From the NCBI GenBank assembly GCA_002503885.1, contig DASQ01000126.1, forward strand, positions 1-64,000: DNA of 64,000 nt. The letters are read 5' to 3'. Positions 60,433-64,000 of this stretch are shown here, in pieces. The stretch is from Methanoculleus marisnigri (GTDB lineage: Archaea > Halobacteriota > Methanomicrobia > Methanomicrobiales > Methanoculleaceae). The notes beneath the pieces were generated by a model. That model made no database searches and was not told the DNA's origin. It saw only the letters and a list, made by a program, of their open reading frames with translations. How positions within the stretch are numbered: the first letter of the stretch is position 1; every line of letters begins with the position of its first letter. The translations under genes were made by a program, and so were the position numbers.

Positions 60433-61124
60433 TCGCACCGGCGCCTCACGTCGAGTACCGCACCACGGACATCGCCGGCATCGAGGTTATCCGCCCGCTC
60501 TGGGCCGGACTGAACGCCCACCACCGTGCCCATGCCCGGGCGTTCCGGGACCTGTACGAGCGGATAACCTTCGACGACCGGAAGGCGTACTTCGCCGGGG
60601 TGGCGGCGGTCGGGGCCCTGCGGATCGATCTCGCCTTCGATCCGACGGCGGAGAAGTGCGTGGGCTACTGCATCAGTTCGCTCTCGCCGGAGTCGGCGGG
60701 CGAGATCGAGTCCGTCTATGTCGACGAGGCATACCGCTCGCAGGGTGTCGGCACGGCACTCGTCCGCCGGGCACTTGCGTGGCTTGACGCGAACGGTTCG
60801 GCCGTAAACCGGGTCTCGGTCGCCGACGGGAACGAGGAGGCCTTCCCGTTCTACCGGAAGTTCGGGTTCTACCCCCGCCGAACGGTACTCGAGCAGGTCG
60901 GGAGAGTGCACCCCCGCGGCCGGCCGGAGACACGAGATCCCCTGGTGTGGTGTGCAGTATACGGGAGATGTGCGCCGCCGACCGGGAAGAGATCCGCCGG
61001 ATCTATCTCGAGGGGATCGCCACCGGCAACGCGACGTTTGAGTCGGAGGCACCTTCATGGGAGCGCTGGGATGCGGGCCATGTTCGGTCCTGCCGCCTCG
61101 TTGCGGCCAATGGCCGGAGGGTAG
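60429..61124 (+). CDS. GNAT acetyltransferase with an aberrant C-terminal extension
   Basis: A 231-residue frame of which residues ~1-160 are a GNAT domain: 'GEIESVYVDEAYRSQGVGTALVRRALAWL' carries the acetyl-CoA loop (Q/RxxGxG/A), and 'NEEAFPFYRKFGFYPRRTVL' closes the fold. The remaining ~70 residues are low-complexity and overlap the next gene by 178 bases in another frame, so the true stop has probably been lost. The substrate is unknown. Confidence 0.72.
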   Translation: MIAPAPHVEYRTTDIAGIEVIRPLWAGLNAHHRAHARAFRDLYERITFDDRKAYFAGVAAVGALRIDLAFDPTAEKCVGYCISSLSPESAGEIESVYVDEAYRSQGVGTALVRRALAWLDANGSAVNRVSVADGNEEAFPFYRKFGFYPRRTVLEQVGRVHPRGRPETRDPLVWCAVYGRCAPPTGKRSAGSISRGSPPATRRLSRRHLHGSAGMRAMFGPAASLRPMAGG

Positions 61125-61444
61125 TTGGCTGGGCGGCGCTCAGTCCCTCTTCCGGGCGCCCGGCCTACGCCGGTGTCGCGGAGGTCAGCATCTACGTCGA
61201 GAACGATGCCCGGGTGCTGGGGGTCGGGAGCGCGCTCTTATCCGCACTCATCGCCGCATCGGAGCAGGAAGGGTTCTGGACGCTCCAGGCAGGCATCTTC
61301 CCGGAGAACGAAGCGAGCCTTACCCTCCATGCAAAGGACGGCTTCCGCGTCGTCGGCCGCCGCGAACGTCCGGGCCGGATGAAGGACGGCAGATGGCGGG
61401 ACGTACTGCTTATCGAGCGGAGGAGCAGGAAGATAGGCCTCTGA
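60947..61444 (+). CDS. Phosphinothricin acetyltransferase-like GNAT protein
   Basis: A 165-residue GNAT of the PAT/YncA group. 'IREMCAADREEIRRIYLEGIATGNATFE' at the start, 'VVGWAALSPSSGRPAYAGVAEVSIYVENDARVLGVGSALLSALI' (acetyl-CoA site) and 'LQAGIFPENEASLTLHAKDGFRVVGRRER' are all characteristic. It acetylates small amino compounds; natural substrates in archaea are unknown. The start is a GTG at 60947 (or 60950). Confidence 0.88.
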   Translation: MVCSIREMCAADREEIRRIYLEGIATGNATFESEAPSWERWDAGHVRSCRLVAANGRRVVGWAALSPSSGRPAYAGVAEVSIYVENDARVLGVGSALLSALIAASEQEGFWTLQAGIFPENEASLTLHAKDGFRVVGRRERPGRMKDGRWRDVLLIERRSRKIGL

Positions 61445-61570
61445 CCCGCCCGCCGGACCCGATCGATTCGGATTCAGGCGCTTTTGCCGCTGCCGGTGCT
61501 CCGGTACAGCTCCGATCCTCCCAAACAGCCTGCCACATCGCTTATCCCTCATCCCTTCGTAGATCTCCAC

Positions 61571-62284
61571 ATGGACCCGATCATCGAAGCGATACGGCAG
61601 GAGTTCGCGGCGCACGCGGACCCGGTGATCCGGGAGAATGGTCAACGGTTCTTCAAGGAGGAGGTCCGGTGCTACGGGATGAAGACGGCAACCGGAATCG
61701 CGATTGTAAAGGAGTACTGGAAGGAGGTCAAATCCCGCGAGAAAGAGGAGATCTTCGCCCTCTGCGAGGAACTCTATTCGTCGGGGATGATGGAGGAGGC
61801 GTTCGTCGTCTCCGAATGGGCTCCGCGGCTCGCCGACCGCTACGAGCCCGGCGATATCGCCGTCTTCCGGCACTGGATCGAGACCTATATCACCAACTGG
61901 GCCACCTGCGACGGCCTCTGCAACCACGCCGTCGGGGACTTCATCGTGCGGTACCCGGAGAAGATCGAGGAACTGAAGCGCTGGACGCAGTCGGAGAACC
62001 GCTGGATGCGGCGGGCGGCGGCGGTCTCGCTGATCGTGCCTGCGAAGCGCGGAGAGTTCCTCGCCGAAGCCGTCGAGATTGCCGATCTCCTCCTGACCGA
62101 CACGGATGACCTGGTGCAGAAAGGCTACGGATGGCTCTTAAAAGAGGCGAGCAGAAAGCACACGGACGAGGTCTTCTCCTACGTCATGGCAAACAAGAGG
62201 GAGATGCCCCGGACGGCGCTCCGGTACGCGATCGAGTTGATGCCGAAGGACCTGAAGGCCGAGGCGATGAAAAAAGATTGGTGA
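61571..62284 (+). CDS. AlkD-like DNA alkylation repair protein
   Basis: A 237-residue all-helical HEAT-repeat protein of the DNA alkylation repair family, which removes bulky or charged alkyl bases without flipping them. 'GMKTATGIAIVKEYWKEVK', 'YITNWATCDGLCNHAVGDFI' (the Trp and catalytic Asp region) and 'SENRWMRRAAAVSLIVPAKRG' are the conserved blocks. The ATG at 61571 is where homology begins. A separate alkyladenine glycosylase is encoded at 35113. Confidence 0.87.
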   Translation: MDPIIEAIRQEFAAHADPVIRENGQRFFKEEVRCYGMKTATGIAIVKEYWKEVKSREKEEIFALCEELYSSGMMEEAFVVSEWAPRLADRYEPGDIAVFRHWIETYITNWATCDGLCNHAVGDFIVRYPEKIEELKRWTQSENRWMRRAAAVSLIVPAKRGEFLAEAVEIADLLLTDTDDLVQKGYGWLLKEASRKHTDEVFSYVMANKREMPRTALRYAIELMPKDLKAEAMKKDW

Positions 62285-62297
62285 GGGGTGGCGAGGC

Positions 62298-62726
62298 TCA
62301 GAACCTGACCCCGGGAGCCTCGGCTTCCCGCATGTTGTACTCCAGGGTCCAGAAGTACGCCTCGCCGTGGGCCACGCGGAAGACGGCTAGTTTGGGGTCG
62401 TCTGCACCGGAGACCCCGATCTGGAGGAGCCACGGCCGCTCTTTGACAAGCCGCTCTTTTAAGGCCGCGTCGTCGACAAACTCGATCGCTCCCGCAATCC
62501 GCATCATCATTCCTTTACCCTCGGGATTGTAGAAACAGAGCTCGACCTTCGGGTTCTTGGTGAGCTGCTGCCAGACGGCCTTCGGGGTTCCGGTATGGTA
62601 ATAAAACCCGGTCGCATCGGCAAACCACATGGCAAACGCCCGGACCCGGGGCTGGTCGCCGTCCATCGTCGCGATGTAGGTCACGGGGTTGGCGTTTGCG
62701 AACTTCACGCATTCGGAAAAGTCCAT
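62298..62726 (-). CDS. Pyridoxamine 5'-phosphate oxidase-like FMN-binding protein
   Basis: A 142-residue split-barrel flavoprotein. 'VTYIATMDGDQPRVRAFAMWFADATGFYYHTGTPKAVWQQLTKNPKVELCFYNP' is the FMN-binding core of the family, and 'RMRIAG'-type 'MMMRIAGAIEFVDD' follows. Such proteins use FMN, F420 or heme; the exact reaction is unknown. It is convergent with the AlkD-like gene (13-base gap). Confidence 0.87.
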   Translation of the reverse strand: MDFSECVKFANANPVTYIATMDGDQPRVRAFAMWFADATGFYYHTGTPKAVWQQLTKNPKVELCFYNPEGKGMMMRIAGAIEFVDDAALKERLVKERPWLLQIGVSGADDPKLAVFRVAHGEAYFWTLEYNMREAEAPGVRF

Positions 62727-62782
62727 TCTCCTTCCTCATGCATCAATACGGAGAGGAAGTAAAAAATGTTTCCGGGCTGCCT

Positions 62783-63003
62783 CAGGCGGAATCCGGCGGG
62801 AATACCTCGCGGGCCAGCCTCCGCGCCTCGTCGAGCCAGGCCCTGCGCTGCCCGTCGGTGCTCGTGACCACAACGGAGAACATCCGGCGATGAACGGCCG
62901 GAATTCCGCAGAACGTGCAGATACAGTCCTTCCAGAGCCGTTCAAGGGGATCGCCGAAGACATCGAGTTCCCTCTGCCTTGGGGTGTTCGAGGTAATGAA
63001 TAA
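62783..63003 (-). pseudogene. C-terminal fragment of a flavodoxin-fold NAD(P)H oxidoreductase
   Basis: The minus-strand frame reads 'FITSNTPRQRELDVFGDPLE', then 'RLWKDCICTFCGIPAVHRRM' and 'VVVTSTDGQRRAWLDEARRL', ending at TGA (62783-62785). This is the last third of an NAD(P)H dehydrogenase (quinone)-type flavodoxin fold. An in-frame TAA lies just upstream, at the promoter of the radical SAM gene, and the FMN-binding N-terminus is absent. Confidence 0.7.
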
Positions 63004-63035
63004 ATTTTACATCTCATAACGTGAAGCTGAATGTG

Positions 63036-64000
63036 ATGAAGAGCCCTTTTCACGTCATGATTATCCCCACGCTCGGTTGCCCATCCAGATGCCACTACTG
63101 CTGGAGTTCTGATGAAAGGTCTCCGAAGATGAGTATCGAGACCGTCCGGGAGATAACGGAGTGGCTCAAGGACTACCAGTCCAACCAGATCACCATCACC
63201 TTCCACGGGGGAGAGCCGCTCCTTGCAGGCGCGGACTTTTACCGGCAGGCTCTCCCCATCCTCTCCGAGGGGCTCGCCCATCTCGAACCGACGTTCGCCC
63301 TGCAGAGCAACCTCTGGAAGCTCACCCCGGAGATGGCAAAGGTTTTTGCAGAATACCATATTCCCATCGGCTCCAGCATCGACGGCCCCGAGGAGATCAA
63401 CGACGCACAGAGGGGAAAGGGCTACTACCAGAAGACCATGCGGGGGTATGAGATCGCGACGGAGAACGGACTTGAGGTCAGGTTCATCTGCACGTTCACC
63501 TGCCGGTCGGTCGAGCATAAGGAGGAGATCTTCAACTTCTTCCTGCAGAGGGGGTTCCCGCTCAAACTGCACCCGGCGCTGCCGTCGCTCCGGAGCGATG
63601 ACCCGAAAGAGTGGGCGCTCGAGCCGGAGGCCTACGGGGAACTGCTGGTCTACCTCCTCGATAAGTACCTGGAGAACCTGGGCAACATCGAGGTCATGAA
63701 CATCAACGACCTCTGCAGGTGCATCTTTACCCGGCACGGCACCGTCTGCACGTTCGTGGACTGCATGGGAAGCACCCTTGCCTTCGGGCCGGACGGGAGC
63801 ATATACCCCTGCTACCGCTTTGTCGGGATGCCGGAATACGTGATGGGCAACGTCTACGACCGTCCCACCCGCGAAGACCTCGCCCAATCAGACGCCTGGA
63901 AACTCATGCACGCGTTCAAGGAGTACGTCGACCGCGAGTGCGGAGAATGCCCCCATATTAAGTACTGCCGGGGCGGGTGCCCCTACAACGCGATAGCGCC
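63036..64000 (+). CDS. SPASM radical SAM peptide-modifying enzyme (Mhun_1560-like), cut by the window end
   Basis: The visible part is ~321 residues and runs off the right edge without a stop. CPSRCHYCWSSDERSP (Cys15, Cys19, Cys22) binds the SAM cluster, 'ITFHGGEPLLAGADFY' is the GGE motif, and 'GSSIDGPEEINDAQRG' follows. The SPASM region begins with 'CTFVDCMGSTLAFGPDGSIYPCYRF' and 'CGECPHIKYCRGGCPYNAIA'. It belongs with methanogen enzymes annotated as putative peptide modifiers (Mhun_1560 family, from memory). A TATA box (AATAAATTTT, near 62997-63006) suggests a very short leader; a GTG at 63021 is the alternative start. No precursor is visible to the left. Confidence 0.85.
   Translation, partial: MKSPFHVMIIPTLGCPSRCHYCWSSDERSPKMSIETVREITEWLKDYQSNQITITFHGGEPLLAGADFYRQALPILSEGLAHLEPTFALQSNLWKLTPEMAKVFAEYHIPIGSSIDGPEEINDAQRGKGYYQKTMRGYEIATENGLEVRFICTFTCRSVEHKEEIFNFFLQRGFPLKLHPALPSLRSDDPKEWALEPEAYGELLVYLLDKYLENLGNIEVMNINDLCRCIFTRHGTVCTFVDCMGSTLAFGPDGSIYPCYRFVGMPEYVMGNVYDRPTREDLAQSDAWKLMHAFKEYVDRECGECPHIKYCRGGCPYNAIA

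Noticed and set aside
59358..61124. A 588-codon + strand frame ending in the first GNAT
   Set aside because: Its first ~355 codons are antisense to the ferredoxin-nitroreductase; only the part from 60429 is a domain.
58921..63003. The two flavodoxin-fold fragments as one gene split by an insertion
   Set aside because: Both lie on the minus strand but the N-terminal fragment is at the lower coordinates, the wrong order for a simple insertion.

Overview
The window is GC-rich archaeal DNA, most likely from a hydrogenotrophic methanogen of the Methanomicrobiales (Methanoculleus-like). Evidence for this: transcription factor E (tfe), aTrm56, an archaeal-type AlaRS, the HcyS / NIL-ferredoxin / UPF0280 homocysteine trio, 6-phospho-3-hexuloisomerase, PEGA and beta-helix surface proteins with methanogen-style anchors, and TATA boxes about 25 bases upstream of several start codons (leaderless or near-leaderless transcription). 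The genus is inferred; no rRNA or mcr gene is present.

Layout. 0-11.5 kb: a Fic protein, an HD protein, a ferredoxin, a DUF421 (YetF) gene between two arms of a ~260 bp imperfect inverted repeat, an hxlB-aminotransferase-M42 peptidase operon, a chimeric helicase/phosphoesterase remnant, and small membrane proteins. 11.9-25.2 kb: housekeeping genes, including a 42-residue zinc ribbon, alaS, nif3, a PEGA protein, the homocysteine trio, trm56, an ATP-grasp gene, tfe, an ACT-domain gene and tRNA-Leu(GAG). 25.4-40.2 kb: a PAS/GAF histidine kinase split by one in-frame TAA, a 1423-residue beta-helix surface protein with an anchored partner, a DNA glycosylase, an iron-sulfur protein, an acyltransferase and several truncated genes.

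40.2-58.7 kb is the most unusual part. It holds what looks like a ribosomally synthesised, post-translationally modified peptide (RiPP) system related to the SynChlorMet cassettes. Its components are two SPASM radical SAM enzymes (ScmF-like and ScmE-like), a PqqD-like carrier (ScmD-like), an HPr-kinase-like P-loop protein (ScmC-like), an S26 signal-peptidase-like protease, a peptide-type ABC exporter, a PF14907-type nucleotidyltransferase, and a 90-residue Gly/Trp/Cys-rich candidate precursor. The precursor has a YETPRL-type leader and four CxxG motifs. Interleaved with it are an eight-gene MoxR/DUF58/DUF4350/DUF4129 membrane operon, a secreted transglutaminase-like protein, a PAS-winged-helix regulator and an anchored surface protein. 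The proposed working order is: precursor translated, leader bound by the PqqD-like protein, core modified by the two radical SAM enzymes, leader removed by the S26 protease, product exported by the ABC protein. The MoxR/transglutaminase group may act at the cell surface.

58.8-63.0 kb is a strip of gene decay: fragments of TrmO-like, nitroreductase, flavodoxin-fold and HxlR genes lie beside intact nitroreductase, acetyltransferase, AlkD-like and FMN-binding genes. The window ends inside a third SPASM radical SAM gene. In-frame or near-frame deletion products recur through the window (helicase/phosphoesterase, TrmO, STAS, hydrolase, nitroreductase, HxlR), so either this genome loses genes by deletion or the assembly contains collapsed junctions.
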